From: Aliidiomarina haloalkalitolerans
Lineage (GTDB): Bacteria > Pseudomonadota > Gammaproteobacteria > Enterobacterales > Alteromonadaceae
Direction of reading: 5' to 3'
Length of the DNA: 64,000 bases
Assembly: GCF_003987315.1 (NCBI RefSeq)
Contig: NZ_PIPI01000004.1
Coordinates: 62,001-126,000 of the forward strand
Each line of letters starts with the position of its first letter. Position 1 is the stretch's first letter. The position numbers and the translations under genes were made by a program. The notes beneath the pieces are model-generated. The model was not told the origin of the DNA. It ran no database searches and saw only the letters and a list, made by a program, of their open reading frames with translations. Positions 1 through 9,539 of this stretch are shown one piece after another.

Positions 1-354
1 TATGTCTTTAACGACAATATGTATACCGACTTTGAAGTGGGTCCGGGTTATTCATTCGATAAACGTCGCGACACGGGTGAAACTGACGGCGACATGATTG
101 TTCGTATGGCAGCAAACTATCAGTGGACGATTAGTGAAACGGCTCGTTTTACCCAGTTGATTTCGACTGAAATTGGTGACGACAATACGCGTTCGCGCGC
201 TGTTGGCGCATTAACCGCGAATATTAACTCTCGTTTAGCGATGCGTTTGTCTTTGACTCTTACGCATAACTCAACGGTGTATGAGCAAGCTGACGGCCGT
301 ATTCCGGACAAACTGGATACAGAAACTGCGGTAACCTTGGTGTACACCTTCTAA
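1..354 (+). CDS. DUF481-family outer-membrane protein, C-terminal part
   Basis: The reading frame is open from the first base, so the gene is cut by the window edge and the ATG at 19 is internal. The visible 117 or so residues alternate polar and hydrophobic positions as in transmembrane beta strands and end in VTLVYTF, an aromatic C-terminus typical of outer-membrane barrels. The segment beginning VGPGYSF matches the style of the DUF481 (YdiY, salt-induced outer-membrane protein) family. The role of that family is unclear. It is followed by a GC-rich hairpin and then queA, so it is probably its own transcription unit. The family call rests on the C-terminus only. Confidence 0.72.
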   Translation, partial: YVFNDNMYTDFEVGPGYSFDKRRDTGETDGDMIVRMAANYQWTISETARFTQLISTEIGDDNTRSRAVGALTANINSRLAMRLSLTLTHNSTVYEQADGRIPDKLDTETAVTLVYTF

Positions 355-415
355 CGACGAACAGCACCATTGCTCTTCGTTTGACGGTTGACGCCACAGC
401 GTGTAGATGAATCTT

Positions 416-434
416 CGCGGCCACATTGGCCGCG
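416..434 (+). terminator. hairpin between the DUF481 gene and queA
   Basis: A perfect 7-bp stem, CGCGGCC/GGCCGCG, with a 5-nt loop is followed by TTGAGTTT, not a clean U tract. It sits about 60 bp after the DUF481 stop and 20 bp before the queA start. It may be a weak or attenuating terminator. Confidence 0.4.
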
Positions 435-453
435 TTGAGTTTATTGGAGTGAC

Positions 454-1512
454 ATGAACAAGTCTGATTTTTACTTTGAGTTGCCTGACCACCTCATTGC
501 GCACTACCCTCAACCTGATCGCAGTGCCAGCCGATTGCTCACGCTCTCAGGCCCAACTGGTGAAGTGAATCATCGCCAGTTCCGCGACCTCCCTGACTTA
601 TTAGAAGCGGGCGACTTATTAGTTTTTAACGACACGCGAGTGATTCCGGCGCGGATGCTGGGCCAAAAAGTGTCGGGTGGAAAAATAGAAGTGTTGGTGG
701 AACGGATTCTTGATGACCATCGCGTACTTGCTCATGTGCGAGCGAATCGTGCCCCCAAAGCAGGTACTAAGTTGCTTTTAGAAGAAGCTGTGGCAGCCGA
801 GATCGGTGAGCGCAGCGACGCATTATTCGAAGTGCATTTTGACCCAGCAAAAACCGTGCTGGAATGGCTTGATGCATATGGTCACATGCCGTTACCTCCC
901 TACATTGAGCGACCTGATGAAGCCAGTGACCGTGAGCGTTATCAAACAGTGTATGGCAAAAAGCCGGGAGCTGTTGCAGCGCCAACCGCTGGACTGCATT
1001 TTGATGAAACCATTATGCAGCGTTTGCAGGAAAAAGGCGTGAACACTGCCTACGTGACATTGCATGTGGGAGCTGGCACGTTTCAACCGGTGCGCACCGA
1101 TGACATTCGCGAGCACAAAATGCACAGCGAATACGCAGAAGTACCGGCGCACGTTGTCGAAACAATTCGAGCAACCAAGGCAGCAGGCAAGCGCGTTGTT
1201 GCAGTGGGCACAACGTCAGTCCGTTCCTTAGAATCTGCAGCGAAAGCAAACGGCGGCGAAATTGGTGAGTTCGCTGCCGAAACCGACATATTTATCTTTC
1301 CAGGTTATGAGTTTAAGGTTATCGACGCCATGGTGACGAACTTTCACCTACCCGAGTCGACCTTAATTATGTTAATTTCCGCCTTCGCTGGCAAAGAGCA
1401 GGTTATGGGCGCTTACCAAGCTGCCATCGACCACGAATATCGCTTTTTCAGTTACGGTGATGCGATGTTTATCACCCGCAATGACCGCGCGCCAGAGCAG
1501 GCGTCGGCGTAA
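454..1512 (+). CDS. queA: QueA, S-adenosylmethionine:tRNA ribosyltransferase-isomerase
   Basis: QueA transfers and isomerises the ribosyl moiety of SAM onto 7-aminomethyl-7-deazaguanine at tRNA position 34, giving epoxyqueuosine. It is cytoplasmic. The 352 residues match the usual family length. Signature stretches are [13 protein letters not shown] (about 58-70), [29 protein letters not shown] and [19 protein letters not shown]. The ATG at 454 has GGAG four bases upstream. tgt follows 18 bp after the stop, so the two successive enzymes of the queuosine pathway are cotranscribed, as in most gammaproteobacteria. Confidence 0.97.
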   Translation: MNKSDFYFELPDHLIAHYPQPDRSASRLLTLSGPTGEVNHRQFRDLPDLLEAGDLLVFNDTRVIPARMLGQKVSGGKIEVLVERILDDHRVLAHVRANRAPKAGTKLLLEEAVAAEIGERSDALFEVHFDPAKTVLEWLDAYGHMPLPPYIERPDEASDRERYQTVYGKKPGAVAAPTAGLHFDETIMQRLQEKGVNTAYVTLHVGAGTFQPVRTDDIREHKMHSEYAEVPAHVVETIRATKAAGKRVVAVGTTSVRSLESAAKANGGEIGEFAAETDIFIFPGYEFKVIDAMVTNFHLPESTLIMLISAFAGKEQVMGAYQAAIDHEYRFFSYGDAMFITRNDRAPEQASA

Positions 1513-2646
<1,134 letters not shown>

Positions 2647-2663
2647 ATAAATTGATCTTAGGC

Positions 2664-2692
2664 TTTACATGGGCGCTTTGTTTGTTTAAAAT
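2664..2692 (+). promoter_or_regulatory. sigma-70 promoter of rpsU
   Basis: TTTACA at 2664-2669 and TAAAAT at 2687-2692 are separated by 17 bp, a near-consensus sigma-70 promoter about 70 bp upstream of rpsU. It lies just after the tgt stop, so rpsU and the downstream operon do not depend on queA-tgt transcription. Confidence 0.7.
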
Positions 2693-2764
2693 TCAGCACC
2701 AATTTTATCCTGCATGGCCAATTGATGGCCTGCGTACTAAATGAATTTTTGAGGTGAGAGGCTA

Positions 2765-2980
2765 ATGCCAGCAGTTAAAATGAAAGAAAATGAGCCATTT
2801 GACGTAGCTCTGCGTCGTTTCAAGCGTTCTTGTGAGAAAGCAGGTGTGTTGTCTGAAGTTCGTAGCCGTGAGTTCTACGAAAAGCCAACGGCTGAGCGCA
2901 AGCGTAAGAAAGCAGCAGCGGTTAAGCGTCACGCGAAGAAATTAGCTCGCGAAAACGCTCGTCGCACTCGCCTGTACTAA
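2765..2980 (+). CDS. rpsU: 30S ribosomal protein bS21
   Basis: A 71-residue, very basic protein that belongs to the platform of the 30S subunit and takes part in initiation. The start [20 protein letters not shown] and the Lys/Arg-rich C-terminus are textbook bS21, and the length is exact. GAGGTGAG at 2751-2758 is a strong Shine-Dalgarno. It is the first gene of the macromolecular-synthesis operon rpsU-dnaG-rpoD. A terminator with an unusual repeat before it follows and should limit read-through into dnaG, which fits the much larger need for bS21 than for primase. Confidence 0.98.
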   Translation: MPAVKMKENEPFDVALRRFKRSCEKAGVLSEVRSREFYEKPTAERKRKKAAAVKRHAKKLARENARRTRLY

Positions 2981-2993
2981 GAAATATTGTAAG

Positions 2994-3058
2994 GTAATAC
3001 CGTCGGTATTACGTTCGGAGTTACCTTCGGAGTTAACTTCGAATTTGCGTTCGGAATT
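2994..3058 (+). repeat. hairpin plus five degenerate 12-bp tandem units
   Basis: Fourteen bases after the rpsU stop there is a perfect 7-bp hairpin, GTAATAC-CGTCG-GTATTAC (2994-3012). Its right half runs into a head-to-tail array of 12-bp units: ACCGTCGGTATT (2999-3010), ACGTTCGGAGTT (3011-3022), ACCTTCGGAGTT (3023-3034), AACTTCGAATTT (3035-3046) and GCGTTCGGAATT (3047-3058). It is not coding in an obvious way. It lies in the rpsU 3' UTR, in the interval where the E. coli operon is attenuated and processed. Confidence 0.7.
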
Positions 3059-3127
3059 ACAGCTTGGTCGCACTGCAGAGCAAGCCCGACTGTCAACCGT
3101 CACAGTAATTCTGTCGAACATTAAAAG

Positions 3128-3153
3128 AACCGTGCCAATCGCACGGTTTTTTT
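3128..3153 (+). terminator. rpsU-dnaG intercistronic terminator
   Basis: Stem CCGTGC (3130-3135)/GCACGG (3141-3146) with a 5-nt loop and a T run at 3147-3153. A partial terminator at this place is a known feature of the rpsU-dnaG-rpoD operon, where it sets the ratio of bS21 to primase. From 2981 to 3259 there is no gene. A loose TTGACT/TACAAT pair at 3187-3219 has a 21-bp spacer and is not counted as a promoter. Confidence 0.85.
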
Positions 3154-3259
3154 ATTGTGCATTGCAAGTGCCAATTGCTTTAGAAATTGACTAGCCAGTT
3201 CGAGAAAAGCAGCTACAATGGCTGTTTCATTTCATCACAGGGCAGAGTAAAGTAAGCGC

Positions 3260-5005
3260 ATGGCAGGATTCATTCCCAAAGATTTCATTCAAGATCTCGT
3301 CGCGCGCGCTGATGTTGTCAGCGTCGTCGATAGTCGTGTGCGCCTGAAAAAAGCCGGTCGCAACTACCAAGCTTGCTGTCCTTTCCATAACGAGAAAACA
3401 CCTTCGTTTTCTGTTGCTCCCGACAAACAGTTTTATCACTGCTTCGGCTGTGGTGCGCACGGCAACGCGCTGGATTTTATTATGGAGTTCGACGGCCTCG
3501 AGTTCCCTGACGCCGTTGAAGAACTGGCGAGTATGTTAGGTCTTGAAGTTCCGCGTGAGCAGCGCCCTGGAACTAAGCCAGGGCGTGACCGTGCGGAAAT
3601 CGAAGACGACTTTGAGTTGATGGAAAAGTGTGCGCGTTTCTTCTCAAACCAGCTCCGTGAACATCCGAACCGTGAGCGTGTGGTTGAGTACTTGAAGGGG
3701 CGCGGGCTGAGTGGCGAGATCGTGCGCGACTTTGGCATCGGCTATGCACCTGAACAGTGGGACGCCGTGCTTCGCGAGTTTGGACGCACACCTGACCTGC
3801 AAAAACAGCTTTTGGCGCTGAAAATGATTACCGAAAACGATCGTGGTAAACGTTTTGATTTTTTCCGCGATCGTATTATGTTCCCGATTCGTGATCGTCG
3901 TGGCCGTGTGGTTGGCTTCGGTGGTCGTGTGCTCGACAAAGGTGAGCCGAAGTATTTGAACTCGCCGGAAACGCGACTGTTCCATAAAGGCCGGGAACTC
4001 TACGGCTTTTTTGAAATGCGCCAAAAGCATCGCGACCTTGACCGGGTGATTATCGTTGAAGGTTATATGGACGTGGTCGCTCTCGCGCAATTTGGTGTGA
4101 CCAATGCCGTGGCAGCTCTTGGTACCGCTGCAACGTCCGATCATCTGCAGCTTCTGTTCCGCCAAGCCAAACAAGTTATTTGTTGCTTTGACGGTGACCG
4201 CGCTGGTCGCGATGCAGCTTGGCGTGCACTCGAAAATGCCTTGCCGTTGCTACGCGATGGCACCGATCTCCAGTTTTTGTTTTTGCCCGACGGGGAAGAT
4301 CCCGACACGATCGTGCGTGCTGAAGGTGCCGAAGGTTTTCAACAGCGCCTCGACAACGCCCAGTCGTTTCGTGAGTACTTTTTTGACCACTTAACCGAGC
4401 AACTCGACTTGCGCACGGACGCTGGTAAAGCAGAGTTAGTCGGTCAGGCAAAACAGCTCATCGGCAAAGTTGCCAGCGACTTCTATCGTGACCTATTAAC
4501 CGAAACTTTGGCCCATCGACTGGGCCGGACAACTTCGGAAATAGAACGTTTGTTGCCAGCCAAAGAACAAACCGCTAGCCGCAAAGACGCACCAAAGCGA
4601 GATAAAATGACGCCCGTATCGCGTGCAATCGGCTTGCTCATTCAGCACCCGCAATTGGGTCAACTAGTCCCGGTGCATGAAGAACTTGGGCAATTAAATC
4701 TGCCCGGCATGAAAGTGTTTATGGCATTACATCGCCAAACCGCAGCGCAAGGCTTAACTTCCGCACAAGCACTCGAAGAATGGCGGGGCACAAAATTTGA
4801 GGCCCGCTTACGCGAACTTGCAACTTGGGATCATCAAGTTCATGAGGAAAACCTCGAAAATGAATTTAGTGAAACCTATCGCTATTTAATTGACCGCTAC
4901 TTAGAACAGCGTTACGAAGAGCTAAAGGCGCTGCCGGCAGCAGAATTAACTCGTGAACGCCTACAAGAATTGAATGAGCTGCTACGCTTAATGAAGCGTA
5001 AGTAA
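3260..5005 (+). CDS. dnaG: DnaG, DNA primase
   Basis: DnaG makes the RNA primers for replication and binds DnaB through its C-terminus. The 581 residues match E. coli length. The N-terminal CHC2 zinc ribbon has C40, H43, C61 and C64. The RNA-polymerase core follows, with Toprim residues E267 (IIVEGYMD) and D311/D313 (FDGDRAGRDA). The C-terminal third is the helicase-interaction domain. The Shine-Dalgarno is poor (GCAGAG well upstream), which fits low expression. It is the middle gene of the macromolecular-synthesis operon, and rpoD has its own promoter downstream. Confidence 0.98.
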   Translation: MAGFIPKDFIQDLVARADVVSVVDSRVRLKKAGRNYQACCPFHNEKTPSFSVAPDKQFYHCFGCGAHGNALDFIMEFDGLEFPDAVEELASMLGLEVPREQRPGTKPGRDRAEIEDDFELMEKCARFFSNQLREHPNRERVVEYLKGRGLSGEIVRDFGIGYAPEQWDAVLREFGRTPDLQKQLLALKMITENDRGKRFDFFRDRIMFPIRDRRGRVVGFGGRVLDKGEPKYLNSPETRLFHKGRELYGFFEMRQKHRDLDRVIIVEGYMDVVALAQFGVTNAVAALGTAATSDHLQLLFRQAKQVICCFDGDRAGRDAAWRALENALPLLRDGTDLQFLFLPDGEDPDTIVRAEGAEGFQQRLDNAQSFREYFFDHLTEQLDLRTDAGKAELVGQAKQLIGKVASDFYRDLLTETLAHRLGRTTSEIERLLPAKEQTASRKDAPKRDKMTPVSRAIGLLIQHPQLGQLVPVHEELGQLNLPGMKVFMALHRQTAAQGLTSAQALEEWRGTKFEARLRELATWDHQVHEENLENEFSETYRYLIDRYLEQRYEELKALPAAELTRERLQELNELLRLMKRK

Positions 5006-5076
5006 GCAAGAAATCGAAACTGACCAGAAAAAATACATTCAAAATACTATTTGAACTGGTTGAATCCATGGTTTTT

Positions 5077-5101
5077 TGTTATAATGTGCGGTCATTCCGC
5101 A
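5077..5101 (+). promoter_or_regulatory. extended -10 promoter of rpoD, with start-site hairpin
   Basis: TGTTATAAT at 5077-5085 is a perfect extended -10 element. No good -35 exists at the right distance (TGGTTG at 5057). TGCGG-TCATT-CCGCA at 5087-5101 would form a small hairpin at the 5' end of the transcript. The promoter lies 54 bp upstream of rpoD and lets it be made independently of dnaG. Confidence 0.65.
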
Positions 5102-5138
5102 TGAATTCACAATCTTCTTTACTGAGGTAAACGCCCGT

Positions 5139-6983
5139 ATGCAGACTCGTCAGTCGCAACTTAAATTACTTATTGCGAAAGGTAAAGAGCAAGGTTTCTT
5201 AACCTTTGCTGAGGTCAACGACCACTTACCGCAAGACATCGTTGATTCGGATCAGATTGAAGACATTATCCGCATGATCAACGACATGGGCATTAAAGTC
5301 TACGAAAATGCCCCTGATGCCGACGATCTCATGATGAGCGAAGATGCAGCAGACGAAGACGCAGCTGAAGAAGCTGCCGCTGCATTGGCAACGGTAGAAA
5401 GTGAAATCGGCCGTACCACCGACCCAGTGCGCATGTACATGCGTGAAATGGGTACGGTTGAGCTGCTGACACGTGAAGGCGAAATCGAAATCGCTAAGCG
5501 TATCGAAGACGGTATTAACCAAGTCCAATGTTCCGTTGCTGAATATCCAGAAGCGATTAACTTTCTACTCGAACAGTGGGATGCATTTGAAGCTGAGCAA
5601 ATTCGTTTAACTGAAATCATTTCTGGTTTCATTGACCCGAACGAAGTGGAAGACGCGCCTGTCAGCGCAACACACGTTGGCTCTGAGTTGAGCGAAGATC
5701 AGCTTGAAGACGAAGATGACGACGCCGAAGATGAAGACGAAGACGACGCTGACGACGATTCAGCGGACACCGGTGTTGACCCTGAATTAGCTCGAGAAAA
5801 ATTCGCTGAGCTGCGGACCCAGTATGAAGTGACCCGTGAAGCGATTAAAGCGCGCGGCCGTGAAGACGCGAAAGCGAAAGAAGAAATTGAAAAACTGAGC
5901 GAGTTGTTTAAGCAATTCCGCTTAGTGCCGAAGCAGTTTGACCGCTTAGTAAAAGACATGCGGGAAATGATGGACCGCGTTCGTGTTCAAGAGCGCTTGA
6001 TCATGAAACTGGCCATTGAGCATGCGAAAGTACCGAAGCGTACATTTGTACAAGCGTTTGCTGGTAACGAAACCAACATGTCTTGGTTCGATAAGTTAGT
6101 CGACAGTGGCTCTAATTACAGCGCAACGTTAAGCGAAATGCGTGAAGAAATTGAGCGTTGTACGTCAAAACTGCGCACAATCGCTGAAGAAACCGGTCTG
6201 TCGATCGCGAAAGTGAAAGACATTAACCGTCGCATGTCGATTGGTGAAGCAAAAGCTCGCCGTGCGAAAAAAGAAATGGTTGAAGCTAACTTACGTTTGG
6301 TTATTTCAATTGCGAAGAAATACACCAACCGTGGTTTGCAGTTCTTGGACTTAATCCAAGAAGGTAACATCGGTTTGATGAAAGCCGTCGATAAGTTCGA
6401 ATATCGCCGTGGTTACAAGTTTTCGACATACGCAACCTGGTGGATTCGTCAGGCGATTACCCGTTCTATCGCCGACCAAGCGCGGACCATTCGGATTCCA
6501 GTGCACATGATCGAAACGATCAACAAGCTGAATCGTATTTCGCGTCAAATGCTGCAGGAAATGGGTCGCGAGCCACAGCCGGAAGAATTGGCTGAGCGTA
6601 TGGCGATGCCAGAAGACAAGATCCGCAAAGTACTGAAGATTGCCAAAGAGCCAATCTCAATGGAAACACCGATTGGTGACGATGAAGATTCGCATTTGGG
6701 TGACTTCATTGAAGATACGACTTTGGATTTGCCAGTCGATGCAGCAACTTCTGAAAGCTTGCAGAACGCCGTTCGTGAAGTACTGGGTGGCTTAACCGCT
6801 CGGGAAGCGAAAGTCTTGCGTATGCGTTTTGGTATCGACATGAATACTGACCATACCTTGGAAGAAGTAGGTAAGCAGTTTGACGTAACCCGTGAGCGGA
6901 TTCGTCAAATTGAAGCCAAAGCATTACGCAAATTGCGTCATCCAAGTCGCAGTGAGCAGCTGAAAAGCTTCTTAGACGAATAA
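5139..6983 (+). CDS. rpoD: RpoD, primary sigma factor sigma-70
   Basis: The housekeeping sigma factor directs RNA polymerase to the promoters described here. The 614 residues match the family. Region 1.1 is at the N-terminus. Region 1.2 contains [11 protein letters not shown]. The non-conserved region carries a run rich in Asp and Glu at about residues 185-215, as in other gammaproteobacteria. Regions 2.1-2.4 include [29 protein letters not shown] and [17 protein letters not shown]. Region 4.2 includes [20 protein letters not shown], and the C-terminus LKSFLDE is typical. GAGGT at 5124-5128 is the Shine-Dalgarno. The gene ends the operon before two hairpins. Confidence 0.99.
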   Translation: MQTRQSQLKLLIAKGKEQGFLTFAEVNDHLPQDIVDSDQIEDIIRMINDMGIKVYENAPDADDLMMSEDAADEDAAEEAAAALATVESEIGRTTDPVRMYMREMGTVELLTREGEIEIAKRIEDGINQVQCSVAEYPEAINFLLEQWDAFEAEQIRLTEIISGFIDPNEVEDAPVSATHVGSELSEDQLEDEDDDAEDEDEDDADDDSADTGVDPELAREKFAELRTQYEVTREAIKARGREDAKAKEEIEKLSELFKQFRLVPKQFDRLVKDMREMMDRVRVQERLIMKLAIEHAKVPKRTFVQAFAGNETNMSWFDKLVDSGSNYSATLSEMREEIERCTSKLRTIAEETGLSIAKVKDINRRMSIGEAKARRAKKEMVEANLRLVISIAKKYTNRGLQFLDLIQEGNIGLMKAVDKFEYRRGYKFSTYATWWIRQAITRSIADQARTIRIPVHMIETINKLNRISRQMLQEMGREPQPEELAERMAMPEDKIRKVLKIAKEPISMETPIGDDEDSHLGDFIEDTTLDLPVDAATSESLQNAVREVLGGLTAREAKVLRMRFGIDMNTDHTLEEVGKQFDVTRERIRQIEAKALRKLRHPSRSEQLKSFLDE

Positions 6984-7023
6984 TCACGCAAGTGATTGAA
7001 AAAGCGCCTGCGGGCGCTTTTTT
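6982..7023 (+). terminator. rpoD terminator with a preceding hairpin
   Basis: AATCAC-GCAA-GTGATT (6982-6997) overlaps the rpoD stop codon. It is followed by AAAGCGCC-TGCG-GGCGCTTT (7001-7020) running into T residues to 7023. The second element is a good intrinsic terminator; the first may protect the mRNA 3' end. Confidence 0.85.
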
Positions 7024-7040
7024 GTTGGCACAGATTTGGT

Positions 7041-7058
7041 TATACTTGCCGCCGCACA
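7041..7058 (+). promoter_or_regulatory. tRNA-Ile2 promoter -10 and GC-rich discriminator
   Basis: TATACT at 7041-7046 is followed by TGCCGCCGC, a GC-rich discriminator typical of stable-RNA promoters under stringent control. It lies 32 bp upstream of the tRNA. The only -35-like sequence, TTGGCA at 7025-7030, is too close at 10 bp, so the -35 is unclear. Confidence 0.5.
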
Positions 7059-7078
7059 AAAGTGCACTCCAAAGAAAT

Positions 7079-7154
7079 GGCCCCTTAGCTCAGTGGTTAG
7101 AGCACCCGACTCATAATCGGTTGGTCCCCAGTTCAAATCTGGGAGGGGCCACCA
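7079..7154 (+). tRNA. tRNA-Ile2 with CAU anticodon (lysidine-type)
   Basis: This is a complete 76-nt cloverleaf with encoded CCA. The acceptor arm GGCCCCT pairs with AGGGGCC, the anticodon CAT is at 7112-7114, and the T arm is CCCAG-TTCAAAT-CTGGG. Sequence and layout match the minor isoleucine tRNA that reads AUA after TilS converts C34 to lysidine, not initiator or elongator Met. In E. coli the equivalent ileX also lies near rpoD. The outermost anticodon-stem pair (7105/7121) is a C-U mismatch. Confidence 0.93.
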
Positions 7155-7173
7155 TCTCAGCAATAGCCAAGAA

Positions 7174-7258
7174 AGAGCACCCGCCTCACTCTCTGTAACC
7201 CGAACCAGTTCCCCAGTTCAAATCTGGGAGGGGCCACCAATCTCAAATCTCAGCAATA
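7174..7258 (+). repeat. partial second copy of the tRNA-Ile2 3' half
   Basis: Thirty bases ending in CCA at 7210-7239 exactly repeat 7125-7154, the T arm, acceptor strand and CCA of the tRNA. Upstream, AGAGCACCCG (7174-7183) repeats the tRNA D-arm to anticodon-stem stretch at 7099-7108, but the anticodon arm between is gone. The flank ATCTCAGCAATA after the tRNA (7154-7165) recurs at 7247-7258. It is either a decayed tandem tRNA copy or the mark of an element that once used this tRNA as its attachment site. It cannot fold as a tRNA. Confidence 0.8.
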
Positions 7259-7328
7259 CTTGGTTTCACTCCGCTACACTGTGTTACTCTTCAACTCCCT
7301 CTAAAAGTAACGCCAAAGGTAAATTAGC

Positions 7329-8471
7329 GTGTGCAAATTTTTCAAAGTGTTACTGAAAGCACTAACCCTCTCAGTCTTTCTTTTTTCTTCAGTGTGCGCC
7401 GAAAGCACGTCATTCCAATTTTATTCTGAGCGACTGAGCGAAACGACAACCATCAGGATTGCGTTACCTGAAACGTATCGGCATTCGTCAGACTATGAAT
7501 ATCCGTTGCTTTTGGTCATGGATGGTTCAACACAGTTTAATCACATTGCGGGCAACATTGAGTTTATGAGCACATTCGCTGAAATCCCAGACATGATCGT
7601 GGTCGGTGTCAGTGCGAATAGTCGACTATTGAATTTCACCCAGACAGAATTAGAACAGTTCGCCGGTCGCTCGGGTGGTGCGGAAAACTACACAAAATTC
7701 TTGTTTGAAGAATTGCTACCCAAGCTGCGTGAAGACTATCGGATTGCGTCGCACGTGACCGTTACCGGGCATTCGCTTTCCGGATTATACTCGGCGTACC
7801 TCGCGCTAAATCATGCAGATGTAATACAAGCAGCCATTTCAATCAGCCCTAGCTTGTGGTGGGACGACTTCGTTATTCTGAATGATCTTGCCAACCTAAC
7901 TGCTGAAATTTCCAAGGTTCGCTGGTTTGCAAGTATGGCCAGTGAGCCGGACGAAATGGCCGAGGGCTTTGATTATTTGGAAGCAGCGATCGGAAAACTG
8001 ACTAACACCAATTTAACATGGGAACTGCGTCGGTTTCCTGATGAAACACATGACTCAACACCGTTAATTGGCAATGTAATGGGGCTTCGATCAGTCTTTC
8101 GGGGTTTCAATGCGGTTCCTCAGATCGAGGTTAAATCGCTCGAGCAGCTCCACAGTTATTATGCAGACTACGCTGAAATTGCTGACTACAACCTGCCGAT
8201 GTCAGTCCATCAGTACAATGTTTACGGACTAAAAGCAGCCTATGAAGGGCAACTCGCTTGGGGCGTTGAAATCTTAGAGGCAGGTATACAATCGTTCCCG
8301 TACTCGGAAATATTATGGGATAGCCTAGCAACAGCTTACACTATGAATGACAACTATACAGCCGCTTTAAATGCGTCAGAAAAAGCGGTCAAATTCGCAG
8401 AACAGCACGGCTCCAAGTACTTGAGTGAAATCCTGTTGCAAAACGCTAATTTGAAGCGAGACACACAATAG
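7329..8471 (+). CDS. secreted alpha/beta-hydrolase of the esterase D / IroE-like family
   Basis: The 380-residue protein starts at GTG 7329 with AAAGG ten bases upstream. A signal peptide covers about residues 1-24 (cleavage near VCA-ES). The hydrolase domain has the PLLLVMDG strand typical of putative esterases and the nucleophile elbow GHSLSG with Ser149. Asp/Glu near 206-208 and His241 (PDETHDS) could complete the triad. The last 90 or so residues look like tetratricopeptide helices. Such proteins hydrolyse siderophore or other acyl esters in the periplasm; the substrate here is unknown. It is the first gene after the tRNA and its repeat. Confidence 0.75.
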   Translation: MCKFFKVLLKALTLSVFLFSSVCAESTSFQFYSERLSETTTIRIALPETYRHSSDYEYPLLLVMDGSTQFNHIAGNIEFMSTFAEIPDMIVVGVSANSRLLNFTQTELEQFAGRSGGAENYTKFLFEELLPKLREDYRIASHVTVTGHSLSGLYSAYLALNHADVIQAAISISPSLWWDDFVILNDLANLTAEISKVRWFASMASEPDEMAEGFDYLEAAIGKLTNTNLTWELRRFPDETHDSTPLIGNVMGLRSVFRGFNAVPQIEVKSLEQLHSYYADYAEIADYNLPMSVHQYNVYGLKAAYEGQLAWGVEILEAGIQSFPYSEILWDSLATAYTMNDNYTAALNASEKAVKFAEQHGSKYLSEILLQNANLKRDTQ

Positions 8472-8525
8472 CGTTTTAATCTATAAATAAAAGAGACCCA
8501 GATTAAAAACTTTGTGAGGAACTAG

Positions 8526-9230
8526 ATGACGCCAGAGGAACGAGAAATTAGCAATGGGGCTGTTGTTTATACTAAGGCGAATAGAACGGCACTTGCAAAG
8601 CAGCTGACGAGTAAAGAGCGCTATCCTCCCGATGCTAACCCTGTATCAGTATTCATGAGTGGTTCTCTAGGAGCTGGGAAAACCGAGGCATCGAAAGCTT
8701 TCTTAGACGAAATTGAAGCCAACAACGTAATCAGACTTGATCCTGATGATTAACGCACTTACTTCCCCCGCTATACGGGTGATAACTCTTTTCTATTTCA
8801 ATCAGCAGTGTCGCTAGTGGTTGAGCGTACTTTGGACCTAGCATTCAAAAATAATCAATCGTTCTTGCTCGACGGCACTTTATCTAGTGTTGAAGTTGCG
8901 CGCAAAAACATTGTGCGAGCATTGCGGAAACGGAGAGAAGTGCTTATTTTGTTCGTGCATCAACCTCCCGAACTTGCTTGGGAGTTTGTCCAAGTTCGCG
9001 AGCAAGAAGAGGGAAGAAGGATCTTACCAGACATATTCATCCACCAGTTTTTAGGGGCTCAACAAGTAATACGGGAACTAAAGCAAGAATTTGGAGGTCG
9101 CATAAGAGTTGATCTTTTAATCAAATCGAATAAAGGCGGCGCCCGTTCGTACCACGATAACGTTACGGCAATTGAGCATCACTTGCCGAAAACATACACT
9201 CGAAATGAGCTTGAGTCGCTGATATTATAA
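8526..9230 (+). pseudogene. zeta-toxin-like P-loop kinase interrupted by an in-frame TAA
   Basis: Two open segments in the same frame, 8526-8753 and about 8808-9230, together read as one zeta-toxin-domain protein. The first has the Walker A GSLGAGKTEAS and ends RLDPDD. Then comes TAA (8751-8753). Reading on, RTYFPRYTGDNSFLFQ and then SFLLDGT and the rest of the domain continue without a frameshift. One base change (for example TTA to TAA) explains this. The upstream part has a good Shine-Dalgarno (GAGGA) but lacks most of the kinase. A GTG at 8808 could restart translation but would lack the P-loop. Zeta-type enzymes phosphorylate UDP-sugars or related substrates. Confidence 0.8.
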
Positions 9231-9283
9231 GTGTCCCTTGCAAAGGGTATGAAAAATGTTAGGAATGAATTAAGAGGTTAATT

Positions 9284-9451
9284 ATGCTGGCACAATTATT
9301 GGGAACTAAGGCTGAATCAAATTCAACGCTCTCGGACTTTGTGCGCAACGCTAGTTCGCGTGAAAAGAAACGCGTGTACAATCGAGTTATTGAGAAAGCC
9401 ATCGCCGCACAAAATGAGGTGTTAGAGCGTCACGCGAAGAACAAAGAATAG
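9284..9451 (+). CDS. 55-aa basic helical protein, unknown
   Basis: ATG at 9284 is preceded by AGAGG at the right spacing. The 55-codon frame encodes a mostly helical, charged protein with the core DFVRNASSREKKRVYNRVI and the C-terminus LERHAKNKE. It starts 53 bp after the broken zeta-like kinase, with a small hairpin (CCCTT-GCA-AAGGG, 9235-9247) between them. I do not recognise the family. The position suggests it could be a small partner of the kinase, such as an antitoxin, but antitoxins of zeta are usually encoded upstream, so this is a guess. Confidence 0.6.
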   Translation: MLAQLLGTKAESNSTLSDFVRNASSREKKRVYNRVIEKAIAAQNEVLERHAKNKE

Positions 9452-9539
9452 TTAAATCGCGTTAAGCCTAACATCAACTATAGCCGTTTAAAGTCTTTAA
9501 ATTACCTCATCCCGAAAAACACGACCTAATCGCTGACTT

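Noticed and set aside
3187-3219. Promoter for dnaG (TTGACT and TACAAT)
   Set aside because: The 21-bp spacer is too long and no other -35 fits.
5690-5790. Acidic run in RpoD as an unusual insertion
   Set aside because: Asp/Glu-rich stretches in the non-conserved region are normal for gammaproteobacterial RpoD.
6992-7198. 68-codon ORF across the rpoD terminator and the tRNA
   Set aside because: It overlaps a terminator and a functional tRNA gene and has no protein similarity I can see.
7329-9480. Complete genomic island at tRNA-Ile2
   Set aside because: No integrase and no right-hand copy of the tRNA 3' end was found; only the scar-like repeat at the left remains.
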